64,000 bases of DNA from Solirhodobacter olei (GTDB lineage: Bacteria > Pseudomonadota > Alphaproteobacteria > Rhodobacterales > Rhodobacteraceae): the NCBI RefSeq assembly GCF_004010155.1, contig NZ_RRYH01000019.1, forward strand, positions 62,001-126,000, given 5' to 3'. The position numbers were made by a program, and so were the translations under genes. Under the pieces are notes generated by a model that searched no databases, had not been told where the DNA came from, and saw only the letters and a program-made list of their open reading frames with translations. Below, in pieces: positions 30,892-39,250 of the stretch; positions within the stretch are counted from its first letter, which is position 1, and each line of letters starts with the position of its first letter.

Positions 30892-31035
30892 TCGCCAGCC
30901 CAAATCTACCGCAAGACCGGTAATCTGAGAGCCATCCAGCTTCTTCTGGGATATACCAAGATGGACAGCACGGTGCGCTACCTTGGCGTGGAACTTTAGG
31001 ATGCCTTGGCACTTGCCGAGGCGGTAGACATCTGA
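30892..31035 (+). pseudogene. Tyrosine recombinase/integrase C-terminal fragment with internal amber codon
   Basis: The frame encodes IYRKTGNLRAIQLLLGYTKM and DSTVRYLGVEL, which includes the terminal helix block of tyrosine recombinases (LLGHTKxxSTxRYL) with the nucleophilic Tyr. A TAG then interrupts, but the same frame continues DALALAEAVDI to a TGA, the normal family ending. So this is the last third of an integrase with a nonsense mutation. Confidence 0.75.
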
Positions 31036-31274
31036 TCGATCGGGCCGCTCGACATGGGCGGTCCAGTACTGCCGTTTGCACGCCTGTCGACACGCTGCAC
31101 TGCGGCACAACAGATCGGACATTCGCGCCTGGCGCTTGCCCCTCACACAGCCGCAGATCTTCAGCGCGGTGTCAGATCCCCGAACATTCTAATGTTGGCG
31201 CACCTCCGACCCCAACAACGAATTGTAGGGTCCCCGTTACAAATTCGTCATGACGCTCGTCTATCCGGATCGCC
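31036..31274. other. Non-coding stretch before the iron-type ABC operon
   Basis: No convincing gene is visible in these 239 bp. It follows the mosaic of IS110, IS630 and integrase fragments and must hold the promoter of the ABC importer operon. No classical -35/-10 pair or Fur-box-like palindrome was recognised by eye. Confidence 0.4.
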
Positions 31275-32387
31275 ATGTTGTCTGACTTGGACCCTTCATT
31301 AGCCGAAGCGGAGACGCTTGCGACCTTGCGCGACGACGCGGGGGCGAAATCGGCCGCGCTGCGCATTCGAGGGCTTGGTCATAGCTATGAGCAAACTCCC
31401 GTCCTCAGGGATCTCACGCTCCACCTCCCTGAGGGAGAATACTGCTGCCTTCTTGGCGATTCCGGTTCCGGAAAGACCACGCTCCTGAAACTGATTGCCG
31501 GGATAGAGCGGCTTCAGCGGGGTTGTATAGAAATCGGGGGCTTGACCGTCGCGGATGGGCGGGCCGGTCGCTCGCTTCCGCCTGAGGCGCGTCACTTGGG
31601 CATGGTGTTTCAGGATCAGGCGCTCTGGCCGCATCTTAGTCTGCAGGCCCATCTGGAGTTTCCGCTCCGGGCACGACGCCAGACAGTCGACCAAAAGGAC
31701 CTGGCCATGCTCATCGAGCGCATGGGGCTTGCCGGACTCGAAGCGCGCAAGCCCGGCGCCCTTTCGGGCGGGCAGAGACAGCGCGTCGGGCTGGCCCGTG
31801 CCCTCGCGGGAAATCCCAAGCTGCTGCTGCTCGATGAACCCCTGTCGGCGGTCGACACGGCGATGCGCAACGAATTGCGCGGCTATCTCCACCAGCTGTT
31901 TCGGGAACTTCGGTTTTCCGCCCTCCACGTTACGCATGATCCCGAAGAAGCGTTCCAGCTCGGCACCCGGATCGGGGTGCTTGAAATGGGACGTCTGGTG
32001 CAGTGGGACCGACCGGAGACGCTCTACCGGCAGCCGGCCACCCGCAACGTGGCGCGTCTCACCGGTCCGTGCGGGATCGTGGGCGTCGACTGCGTGGAAA
32101 GCGATGGACGAGAGGCAAACATCCGCTGGATGGATCAGGTCGTTCGGGTCCCGGCCCATCCTGACGTCAGACCCGGCGCATGCTCCCTTCTGCTCCGGCC
32201 TGATGCGTTGGCACCGTCATGCGACGGGCTGAACGCCGCCGTGACCTCAGCCCGCTTTCATGGCGACCGCTGGCTTGTCGAGGTTGCGGTCGAACAGGCG
32301 GGCCTGCTGCCGGTTTTCCTTAATCAGCCGCCGTCGGACCAGCTGTCCCTTCGCCTTGTCAGAGAGTCCGCCTGGGCCATCCCGTAG
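31275..32387 (+). CDS. ABC importer ATP-binding protein (FbpC/AfuC-like)
   Basis: A 370-aa ATPase with Walker A GDSGSGKTT, Q-loop MVFQDQALWPH, signature LSGGQRQRVG, Walker B LLLLDEPLSAVD and H-loop VTHDPEEA. A C-terminal TOBE-like regulatory domain (about 280-370) is typical of importers for Fe(III), sulfate, polyamine or phosphonate. It is first in a rightward operon with a binding protein and a fused permease. An N-terminal extension of about 30 residues precedes the ABC core; the ATG at 31275 is the only suitable start seen. Confidence 0.9.
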   Translation: MLSDLDPSLAEAETLATLRDDAGAKSAALRIRGLGHSYEQTPVLRDLTLHLPEGEYCCLLGDSGSGKTTLLKLIAGIERLQRGCIEIGGLTVADGRAGRSLPPEARHLGMVFQDQALWPHLSLQAHLEFPLRARRQTVDQKDLAMLIERMGLAGLEARKPGALSGGQRQRVGLARALAGNPKLLLLDEPLSAVDTAMRNELRGYLHQLFRELRFSALHVTHDPEEAFQLGTRIGVLEMGRLVQWDRPETLYRQPATRNVARLTGPCGIVGVDCVESDGREANIRWMDQVVRVPAHPDVRPGACSLLLRPDALAPSCDGLNAAVTSARFHGDRWLVEVAVEQAGLLPVFLNQPPSDQLSLRLVRESAWAIP

Positions 32388-32413
32388 ACAGATCCATCAG
32401 AAAGGATTTCGGA

Positions 32414-33400
32414 ATGCTGAAACGTTTCCTGCCCGTAGCCACGGCTATGTTGGTGGCATTTTCCCTGCCCGCCCATGCTGCCCAGACGCTCGTGCTTTAC
32501 AGCTCCGGCCCCGGCTCTCTGGCCAAAGCCCTGGCGAAGGGCTTCGAGCATAGCACCGGCACAAAGGTTGAACTCTATACCGCGAGCACCGGCAAGGTGG
32601 TTGCCCGCCTCTCTGCCGAGAAGGGCAACCCTAAGGCCGACGTCGTCATACTCGCAAATTGGACGGCGGGACTCGCCCTTGCCGATCAGCAACCCGTCGA
32701 GACGTTCCGTCCCGAAGACATCGTGAAGACCCTTCGCCCGTCACTTGACGCGGCCGGGCCGTTCCTACCGATCGGGGGCGACACCGTCTCCATCTTGGTC
32801 AACACCAAGAAGGTCTCGGATCCAAGCAGTCTTACGGACTGGTTTGCGCTGAACGGCAAGGCTTGGGACGATCGGGTGACAATGCCCAATCCATTACTCT
32901 CTGGTACGGCCTCAGACTTCGTGCTGGCCTTCCAGGCCGAGTATGGCCAGAGGGCTTGGGACTATTTCAACGCGCTAAAGGCCGAAGGCACGATCTGGCC
33001 CGGTCCGAACGCGGCTGCGCTGCGCCCGGTCGAACTCGGCGCGCGGTCTGCCATGCTTTCCGCGGTCGGCCACACCTCGCTTAAGGCTAAGGCGAAAGGG
33101 AACGCGCTTGACCTCGTCTTTCCCAAGACCGGGACGGTGCTGATCCCGCGCCCGATCTTCATTCTGAAGTCAGCGCACAACATGGATGCGGCCAAGGCGT
33201 TCGTGCGCTACAGCATGTCCCCGGCTGGGCAGAAACTGGTCTCCAAGGCGCTCCTGATCCCGGCGGCGGCCAGCGTCGAACCGGCCAAGATCTGGCCTGA
33301 TCTGTCGAGCGTTAAGTTCATCCACGCGGATTGGACGAAGCTTGCGGGAGAGCGCGCGAAGGTGCTGGCAAAGTTCCGTAAAGACGTGCTCGGTCAGTAA
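32414..33400 (+). CDS. ABC importer substrate-binding protein (Fe(III)/AfuA-type)
   Basis: The 328-aa binding protein has a Sec signal peptide (MLKRFLPVATAMLVAFSLP then AHA, cleavage near residue 22). Its mature start LVLYSSGPGSLAKALAKGFE is the common opening of the FbpA/AfuA group (LVxYS). It has KADVVILANW and a C-terminal AKAFVRYSMSPAGQKL. The group binds Fe(III), thiamine or aminoethylphosphonate. The tyrosines that would prove ferric binding cannot be assigned safely by eye. It lies 26 nt after the ATPase and 3 nt before the permease. Confidence 0.88.
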   Translation: MLKRFLPVATAMLVAFSLPAHAAQTLVLYSSGPGSLAKALAKGFEHSTGTKVELYTASTGKVVARLSAEKGNPKADVVILANWTAGLALADQQPVETFRPEDIVKTLRPSLDAAGPFLPIGGDTVSILVNTKKVSDPSSLTDWFALNGKAWDDRVTMPNPLLSGTASDFVLAFQAEYGQRAWDYFNALKAEGTIWPGPNAAALRPVELGARSAMLSAVGHTSLKAKAKGNALDLVFPKTGTVLIPRPIFILKSAHNMDAAKAFVRYSMSPAGQKLVSKALLIPAAASVEPAKIWPDLSSVKFIHADWTKLAGERAKVLAKFRKDVLGQ

Positions 33401-33403
33401 CCG

Positions 33404-35029
33404 ATGCACCGAACCGGGTTGCCCAGGCTGCTGGGCCTGGGTGCTTGGATCATCCTATTGATCCTTGTCGCCGCACCTCTGTTGCAAATCGTCGTGATGG
33501 CGCTTTGGCCGGCGCATGCGGGTGTGGGCGCCAGTGGGCTTGGGGGCGCCCTGCGGACCCCTGACTTCTGGAGCGCTCTTCAAGGTACGTTGACCCTTGC
33601 CTTCCTGACGATGGTTTTCTCTGTAGGTCTCGGCGGAGGCTTGGCCTCGCTCGTGGTGGAACGCCCGCTTCCGGCACAATGGCTGTGGGAAGCGTTGTTG
33701 CTCGCGCCATTCCTGCTGCCCCCCTACCTCACTGGCATATCCTGGAGCCTCGCGCTGCAGCCCGGGGGCTATTGCTCGCAATTTGTGGGAGCTGCCTGTG
33801 CCCCGCTCGGGCGGGCGCTTTATTCTCTGCCGGGAATGGCCTGGGTCATGGCCCTCCACCTCGCACCGCTGACCTATCTCATGCTGAGAGCCGCTCTGCT
33901 GCAACGCGCATTCACCCCGGCCCTGGCCGCCCGCGTTCATGGCGCCGGCCGTTTACGAACGCTTATTCTGATTGAACTTCCGTCACTGGCCCCCGCGATC
34001 GGCGCCGCCGCTCTTCTGACCTTCCTCGCCGGCAGCGAGGAATACGGCGTACCGGCAGTGATCGGCAGCTATGCCGGCATCAATGTGCTGGCAACGTCGG
34101 TCGAGGGGGCTGTGAGCGTCTGGCCAATCGACCTGCCTAAGGCCGCCTCGCTTGGACTGATGCTATGCCTGCTTGCCGTCCTCGCCTGGCTCACTTACCG
34201 CTGGCTTGCAACGTTCGACGGTGATGCGCCGCACAGGCAAGCGCGTCAGTCTGGTTGGTCTGCCTTTCTGCCGGTGTTTGCGTTTGTCATATTGGCCGAT
34301 GTCGTCCCGATCGGCGTCATTGTTGCGACGTCGCTGATGAGGGCAGTTACCAACGGCTTGGCCGAAGCGAATTTGACCTGGTCCCATTACATAACGCTCT
34401 TCACTCAGGGCTCTGACGGGTTGCAGGCTTTCACCAACAGCCTCTGGCTTAGTCTGGTTACGGCAGCGGTCACAGTAGCTGCCGGCTTGATCGTCGCCGC
34501 AGCGCTGCGCCGTCCGGGCAGTCGGTCGCGCGGACTCGACCTCATGGCGACATTGCCAACCGCACTGCCTGGAGTCGTCGTTGCCGTGGGACTCGTCCTG
34601 TTTTGGAACGCCCGTTGGAACCCGGTCACGCTTTATGGAACACCGCTCATCCTGGTGGTTTCCTATATGACCGTGACGTTCCCCTATGCGCTGCGCTATG
34701 CCCAGATCGGCCTTGCGGCGAGCGGAGGCAACTTGAATGCCGCTGGAGCGGTACATGGCGCGGGCCCGCTGCGCAGGCTGGTGACAGTCACATTGCCCCT
34801 CGCTGCACCCGCCTTGGCTGGAGCGGCATCAGTGGTATTCGCACTCTCCATGCGGGAATTGGTGACCTCGGTGATGCTGCAGCCGCCGGGAACAGAAGTC
34901 GTCTCCACCTATGTGATGAACCAATTTTTGCAGGGGGACGTGGGTGATGGTATGGCCATGGCCGTCGTCGGCGTCTTCAGCAGTGCAATCATGCTTGGAT
35001 TGGCGCGATTGGCGATCGGCAGGCGGTAG
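33404..35029 (+). CDS. ABC importer permease, fused double-domain (FbpB/AfuB-type)
   Basis: This 541-aa protein has about 12 membrane segments in two related halves, each with an EAA-like loop: VHGAGRLRTLILIELPSLAP in the first and VHGAGPLRRLVTVTLPLAAP in the second. Such internally duplicated permeases work alone with one ATPase and one binding protein, as in FbpABC systems. It is the third gene of the operon, starting 4 nt after the binding-protein stop. Export or other substrates are unlikely given the importer-type binding protein. Confidence 0.9.
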   Translation: MHRTGLPRLLGLGAWIILLILVAAPLLQIVVMALWPAHAGVGASGLGGALRTPDFWSALQGTLTLAFLTMVFSVGLGGGLASLVVERPLPAQWLWEALLLAPFLLPPYLTGISWSLALQPGGYCSQFVGAACAPLGRALYSLPGMAWVMALHLAPLTYLMLRAALLQRAFTPALAARVHGAGRLRTLILIELPSLAPAIGAAALLTFLAGSEEYGVPAVIGSYAGINVLATSVEGAVSVWPIDLPKAASLGLMLCLLAVLAWLTYRWLATFDGDAPHRQARQSGWSAFLPVFAFVILADVVPIGVIVATSLMRAVTNGLAEANLTWSHYITLFTQGSDGLQAFTNSLWLSLVTAAVTVAAGLIVAAALRRPGSRSRGLDLMATLPTALPGVVVAVGLVLFWNARWNPVTLYGTPLILVVSYMTVTFPYALRYAQIGLAASGGNLNAAGAVHGAGPLRRLVTVTLPLAAPALAGAASVVFALSMRELVTSVMLQPPGTEVVSTYVMNQFLQGDVGDGMAMAVVGVFSSAIMLGLARLAIGRR

Positions 35030-36030
35030 GGCCGCGCGGCTGCCTCGGTCCTTGTCCTCCCGTTTGGTTTGTTCGATCCCACAGATGATGGCGCTGGCAA
35101 CCGCGAGGACCCAGGCGACAACAACGACGGCATGGAAGCGGCCTTTACGCCCTTTGGGTGCTTTTTTCCTCCAACGTGTTCCCGATCCAGGATTCTGCGC
35201 GTGATCTGGCGCTTGGTGGCCCGGATACCAACACATCGCGCAACGACTTCGTCCAACCCTTTCGGTCGGCATCATCAGTGTCGTAGCTCACCCATAGAGA
35301 TCCATCGTCCGATTGATGAAGATACCACCAGCTCTCGCGCTGGCCTCTCTTCTGTCGAGCGATAACAGACGACCTCATTTCATGCCCCACCGTTTCTCAC
35401 TGCCAAACTTATCAGATGAATGCCGTGATTGCGACCGGGCCTTGCCCCATCGGGTGGCCCGGTTTCAGTCTTAGTGCATATCTGGATCCGCAGAGGCATG
35501 CGCTAACCATCAAACAAGCGGACTGTCCAAGACCTTTCCCAGAATATTTGCGACTGCCGTCGGAGAAAAAATTAGGAAGGCCGTAAGACCAGCAAGGAAC
35601 GCAAGCCCAAAGCTGTACAGCGAGGCCCTTTTTTTGCTGAAAGAATGGGCCAAGCCGCCAGGGCATCGGCAAGACGCGGCGGAGTGCGCCCCAACGCCGG
35701 CGGCCTGAGTGTCAATGCGGAACAAGCACGGATGTGCGTTGCAACGGGCCTACGGGGTATTGGCCATTTGCTCGCCGCGCACTGGGCCTAACTACATCTC
35801 CCGCACGGTTAGATTACAGTTGCCCAAGTCCGACCGGGTATCCACCCAGCCAGCCTGCGCAACTGATTGAAACATGTTATACTATAGGCGCGGTCGCGAG
35901 GTCGTGGCCGGTATGGTTGTCGGCCCAGGCAATGCCTCAGTCTTACCGAGTGTCGGCATAGGTTAGAAGGATTCCGCCCAGGCTGCGGGTAAGGTACCGA
36001 TTAAGACCGTCATCATGATGAGGATGGGAC
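35030..36030. other. 1-kb region without a secure gene
   Basis: No recognised gene lies here. Two weak leftward candidates exist. One is 35145-35390 (81 aa, soluble, with ESWWYLHQSDDGSLWVSY). The other ends at 35510 and encodes a hydrophobic segment SLYSFGLAFLAGLTAFLIF. GC and codon use are less biased than in flanking genes. Upstream of the response regulator only a GGATGGGAC-type ribosome region was seen. Confidence 0.4.
35145..35390 (-). CDS. Small hypothetical protein
   Basis: This short reading frame of 81 aa contains a compact stretch, WWYLHQSDDGSLWVSYDTDD followed by GWTKSLRDVL, that looks like a small beta-rich soluble domain rather than random antisense. No family is recognised. Its N-terminal 10-15 residues may not belong to it, because internal starts are possible. 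It stands alone between the ABC importer and the response regulator. Coding status is uncertain; a protein search for homologues would decide it. Confidence 0.35.
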   Translation of the reverse strand: MGHEMRSSVIARQKRGQRESWWYLHQSDDGSLWVSYDTDDADRKGWTKSLRDVLVSGPPSARSRAESWIGNTLEEKSTQRA

Positions 36031-36420
36031 ATGGACCTTCCGAGGGTAATGCACATCGACGATGAACCCGACATTCGGGAAATCGCCCTGATTGCGCTGG
36101 AGACCGTAGGTGGCCTTTCTGTCGTTCAGTGCGCCTCCGGCGAAGAAGCGATCGCCATGGCCCCGGATTGGCAACCCGACGTGTTCGTGATCGATGTGAT
36201 GATGCCGGGGATGACAGGCGTTGAGACCTTTCATGCACTGCGCGCGATGTCCCAGTTTTCGACAACACCGATGATCTTTCTGACGGCTAAGGCGCAAGTG
36301 GGAGACTTGGATATCCTTCGCGAGGTCGGGGCCGACGCGGTGATGACCAAGCCATTCGATCCAATGACGCTGGCGGAACGCGTGATTGAGGTCTGGCGCG
36401 GCACGCGTCCTGACGGCTGA
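36031..36420 (+). CDS. Single-domain response regulator (receiver only)
   Basis: A 129-aa CheY-like receiver. It has the acidic pair in MHIDDEPD (about residues 9-11), the phospho-acceptor Asp in VFVIDVMMPG (about 53), Thr in IFLTAKA and Lys in MTKPFDP. There is no output domain, so it must act through protein contact or phosphotransfer. No kinase gene is intact next to it, but a short basic peptide frame at 36492-36596 could be the start of a lost one. Confidence 0.9.
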   Translation: MDLPRVMHIDDEPDIREIALIALETVGGLSVVQCASGEEAIAMAPDWQPDVFVIDVMMPGMTGVETFHALRAMSQFSTTPMIFLTAKAQVGDLDILREVGADAVMTKPFDPMTLAERVIEVWRGTRPDG

Positions 36421-36491
36421 GCATGGGTTTCCTTAAGATTTGCATCTCGCTCCGCGGCATCAAGCTACCTCGGAAGATAACCGAACAGACC

Positions 36492-36596
36492 ATGGCTCGT
36501 TCCCGCAGGTCGATTGGCTCGAGGATTCAAACTTTGCTGCGTCTGCTCAATCGCCGAGGCTTACGAACACGGCTCACCTTCTGGCTGCGCCCATAG
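36492..36596 (+). pseudogene. Possible truncated sensor N-terminus
   Basis: The 34-codon frame starts MARSRRSIGSRIQTLLRLLN and continues RRGLRTRLTFWL before a TAG. A basic amphipathic start like this often precedes the first membrane helix of sensor kinases. A shift of frame at the end gives IAAATISLLCG, a plausible start of the helix. It sits 71 nt after a lone receiver gene and abuts the 3' end of pmtA. Evidence is weak. Confidence 0.25.
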
Positions 36597-36608
36597 CGGC
36601 TGCCACAA

Positions 36609-37226
36609 TCAGCTTGCTTTGCGGAACGCCAGAAAGGTCATCATGCCAAGCGGTGGAAGTGCCTTTCGCTCGACCAGTGTCAACGATGGCTCGCCCAACA
36701 CTGTCGCAATCGGAAAGTCAGAGTGCCAGCCGATCAGGTTGGAAAGTGGCGCTGCGAGGCGCTCGATCGTCGCGAGCAGTCCGGTCTCTCGGGCGAAGTG
36801 GTTCGTAATCAGAACGACTCCACCCGGCTTGCAGACTCGGGCCATCTCGGAAAGCACGCGTTTCGGCTCGGGAACGACGGACATGATATGCATGGCCACG
36901 ACGGTGTCGAAACTCGCGTCGGGGAAGTCCAGCTCGCGGGCATCCATCCGCAAGAGCGACTTGACCTGAGACAGACCAAGATCCCGGACCTTGTTGCGTG
37001 CCTTCTCAAGCATCTCGTCCGAATAATCGACGCCCGTCACCTCGACGTCCGGCGCATAGCGCGGCAGGGCGAGGCCGGTTCCCACACCGACCTCCAGGAC
37101 CGTGCCGCCACGTGCATTGACGAACTCCACCGCCTGGCGGCGGCCGCCTTCGGTCACGGCCCCGAAGGTCCGGTCATAGACCGGAGCCCAGCGGGCGTAA
37201 GACTTCTGAATCGCCTGGATCTCCAT
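36609..37226 (-). CDS. pmtA: Phosphatidylethanolamine N-methyltransferase, PmtA-type
   Basis: The 205-aa class I SAM methyltransferase has YARWAPVYDRTFG at its N-terminus, motif I VLEVGVGTGLALP (about residues 42-54), VTGVDYSDEMLEKA and MHIMSVVPEP. This pattern matches the Rhodobacter-type PmtA, which converts phosphatidylethanolamine stepwise to phosphatidylcholine at the membrane surface. It is the third gene of a psd-pssA-pmtA unit, 17 nt after pssA. That grouping gives the full route from CDP-diacylglycerol to phosphatidylcholine and supports the call over other small methyltransferases. Confidence 0.88.
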   Translation of the reverse strand: MEIQAIQKSYARWAPVYDRTFGAVTEGGRRQAVEFVNARGGTVLEVGVGTGLALPRYAPDVEVTGVDYSDEMLEKARNKVRDLGLSQVKSLLRMDARELDFPDASFDTVVAMHIMSVVPEPKRVLSEMARVCKPGGVVLITNHFARETGLLATIERLAAPLSNLIGWHSDFPIATVLGEPSLTLVERKALPPLGMMTFLAFRKAS

Positions 37227-37242
37227 GGCGCGGAAGTTGACG

Positions 37243-37983
37243 CTACGTCAACGATTTGGCAACCCGCCAAGACCAGAAAATCCCCGCGAAATAGGCAAGA
37301 TCCAGCGCGGTCAAGGCGAGCCACGGAAAGCTGAGCAAGGCCGCGATTGCGGCCACGCAACCTATGAGAAAGGGCCGTGCGTTTTCCCGATAGATTGTGA
37401 GCGATTTCAGAGACCAGGTTGGGATCCGGCTGATCATTAGAAGGCCAACGCCGATGAGATAGAGGGCGATCGCCGGGGCAGGCAGGATGGGGGTCTTTGA
37501 CCAAATGAACGACACAAACATCGGCAACATGGCGAGAAGCGCGCCTGCGGGAGCCGGGACACCTTTGAAGAAGCGTTTCGGAGGGCCGTCTTCGGCAGAC
37601 TTGGTATCGACGTTGAAGCGCGCGAGCCGCATCATGCAGCACAGGCCATAGATGACGACCGCGATCCAACCGGCGTTGCGCATCCCGGGAAAGGCCCAGA
37701 TGTAGAGGGTCAGGCCGGGCGCCACGCCGAAGTTGAGGAAGTCAGCGAGAGAGTCGAGTTCGGCGCCAAGCGGGCTTTCGCTCTTCAGCATCCGCGCGAG
37801 GCGTCCATCGAGGCCGTCGAGAACGCCTGCAGCGATCACAAGCTGCACAGCGACAACGAACTCCTGCTGGAAAGCAAAGCGGATTGCGGTGAGGCCGGCG
37901 CAAATGGCCCCGATTGTTGCAAGATTGGGGAGGAGCGCGATGATCGGGAGTTCAACCCTTCGCTTTCCAGGCTGTCGGCCCAT
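37243..37983 (-). CDS. pssA: CDP-diacylglycerol-serine O-phosphatidyltransferase
   Basis: A 246-aa membrane enzyme with the CDP-alcohol phosphotransferase signature DGLDGRLARMLKSESPLGAE then LDSLADF, which is the D-G-x2-A-R-x8-G-x3-D-x3-D metal-binding motif. Several hydrophobic helices follow. It makes phosphatidylserine from CDP-diacylglycerol and serine. It follows psd by 3 nt and precedes pmtA, so the enzyme order in the transcript is psd, pssA, pmtA. Confidence 0.92.
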   Translation of the reverse strand: MGRQPGKRRVELPIIALLPNLATIGAICAGLTAIRFAFQQEFVVAVQLVIAAGVLDGLDGRLARMLKSESPLGAELDSLADFLNFGVAPGLTLYIWAFPGMRNAGWIAVVIYGLCCMMRLARFNVDTKSAEDGPPKRFFKGVPAPAGALLAMLPMFVSFIWSKTPILPAPAIALYLIGVGLLMISRIPTWSLKSLTIYRENARPFLIGCVAAIAALLSFPWLALTALDLAYFAGIFWSWRVAKSLT

Positions 37984-37986
37984 GGT

Positions 37987-38679
37987 CTAGCTCACCTCCC
38001 CGAAACGACGTGGCTCATCCGCATGGAGGTCGGCGAGAACCGTTTCGCCTGCAATCATGGTTTGGCCCAGTGACACCAGCGGTTCGACGCCCTCCGGGAG
38101 ATAGACGTCGAGGCGTGAACCAAAGCGGATAAGCCCGAAACGCTCCCCGGCCCTTAGAGGTTGGCCCTTTTCCGCCCAACATACGATCCGCCGCGCAACG
38201 AGCCCGGCGATCTGCACCACGGCGATTTTGCGGCCGTCGGCAAGCTCGAGGCAGAGGCCATTGCGCTCATTGTTTTCGCTCGCTTTGTCGAGCGAGGCGT
38301 TCACAAACGTCCCAGGATGATATGCGATAGATACGATCCGGCCCGCGACGGGGGACCGGTTCACATGACAATTGAAGACGCTCATAAAGACACTGACCCG
38401 GGTCATGGCGTCAGGCCCCATGCCAAGCTCCGCGGGAGGCACCGCAGGCTCGATCAAGGACACGACGCCATCCGCAGGGCTCAGGATCAGGCCCTCCCGA
38501 ATTGGCGTCGCGCGCTTCGGGTCGCGGAAGAAGTAGTAGCACCAGATGGTGAGGCCGACGCCCAACCAACCGAGCGGCGGCCAAAGGAGGAAAAGGACTA
38601 GGGTCACGGCGCCAAAGATCGCGACGAACTTGATCCCTTCACGGTGCATCGGCTTGAGAAAGGTTTCGAGCATGGTCAT
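37987..38679 (-). CDS. psd: Phosphatidylserine decarboxylase proenzyme (short type)
   Basis: This 230-aa protein matches the short alphaproteobacterial Psd: [39 protein letters not shown] (catalytic region), and [15 protein letters not shown], where Gly-Ser is the self-cleavage site forming the pyruvoyl group. The frame is open to a TTG at 38733, but the ATG at 38679 (MTMLETF) fits the family start. A degraded IS66 transposase gene lies immediately upstream, so the original promoter region has probably been rearranged. Confidence 0.92.
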   Translation of the reverse strand: MTMLETFLKPMHREGIKFVAIFGAVTLVLFLLWPPLGWLGVGLTIWCYYFFRDPKRATPIREGLILSPADGVVSLIEPAVPPAELGMGPDAMTRVSVFMSVFNCHVNRSPVAGRIVSIAYHPGTFVNASLDKASENNERNGLCLELADGRKIAVVQIAGLVARRIVCWAEKGQPLRAGERFGLIRFGSRLDVYLPEGVEPLVSLGQTMIAGETVLADLHADEPRRFGEVS

Positions 38680-38739
38680 CTGGAATTCATCCGCAACTTG
38701 CTCCGTGGTCCTAATGGTGATTGGCTCGGCCAATGCCGG

Positions 38740-39140
38740 TTCATGCTTCGGGCCGTTTGTCCCGTACCAAGATCAGTGCGAGCTTTCCATCCCGGCTGAG
38801 ACGGGACCGGAGAGAACAAAGGGCCGGCCCCTTCCGACCGCGCCAAACACATTTCACTACGCATAGCAGCCAGGTCCGTCGACAGGCTGCGATCCTCGGC
38901 CACAACCGGAACAAACGCTGATGGTGCAGCCCGTCGTTCCGGATCGGCCGCCTTGGCTTCCTTGATCCATTTCGTCAGCAGGTTCGCATTGATCCCATTG
39001 TCCAGCGCAAGCCGCGATACCGACACACCGGGTTCAAGACAGGCCGCAACAAGACGCGCTTTCGACCCCGGCTCGTATCGCCGGCGGCCGTCGCGCAAAA
39101 CACGCGTTACAACCAGCCTCTGTTCATCGCTCTCAATCAC
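38740..39140 (-). pseudogene. IS66-family accessory transposase gene (TnpA) fragment
   Basis: From a GTG at 39140 the frame encodes VIESDEQRLVVTRVLRDGRR, then KARLVAACLEPGVSVSRLA and DNGINANLLTKWIKE. This is the helix-turn-helix of IS66 ORF1 proteins. After about residue 90 the sequence no longer resembles the family and runs into the psd upstream region, so the 3' boundary is approximate. No tnpB or tnpC is present. Confidence 0.75.
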
Positions 39141-39142
39141 TT

Positions 39143-39169
39143 GGTGTCCACCTACGCTAAGTGGACACC
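39143..39169. repeat. Inverted repeat beside the IS66 fragment
   Basis: Arms GGTGTCCAC and GTGGACACC, 9 bp and perfect, are separated by 9 nt. It lies immediately upstream of the GTG of the IS66 fragment and may be an operator, or a junction of element ends. Confidence 0.4.
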
Positions 39170-39250
39170 TCATGGAGCAAAGCGCTTAACGGCAAAAGGT
39201 GCGGAGAAATTCGCGCTTACTCAGGGATAGAGCACTCTGAGGGCTGTACC

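Noticed and set aside
39215-39250. tRNA D-arm-like string CTCAGGGATAGAGCA
   Set aside because: Only the D-arm resembles a tRNA. No anticodon arm, TPsiC arm or acceptor pairing follows at the right spacing, so it is not annotated as a tRNA or an attachment site.
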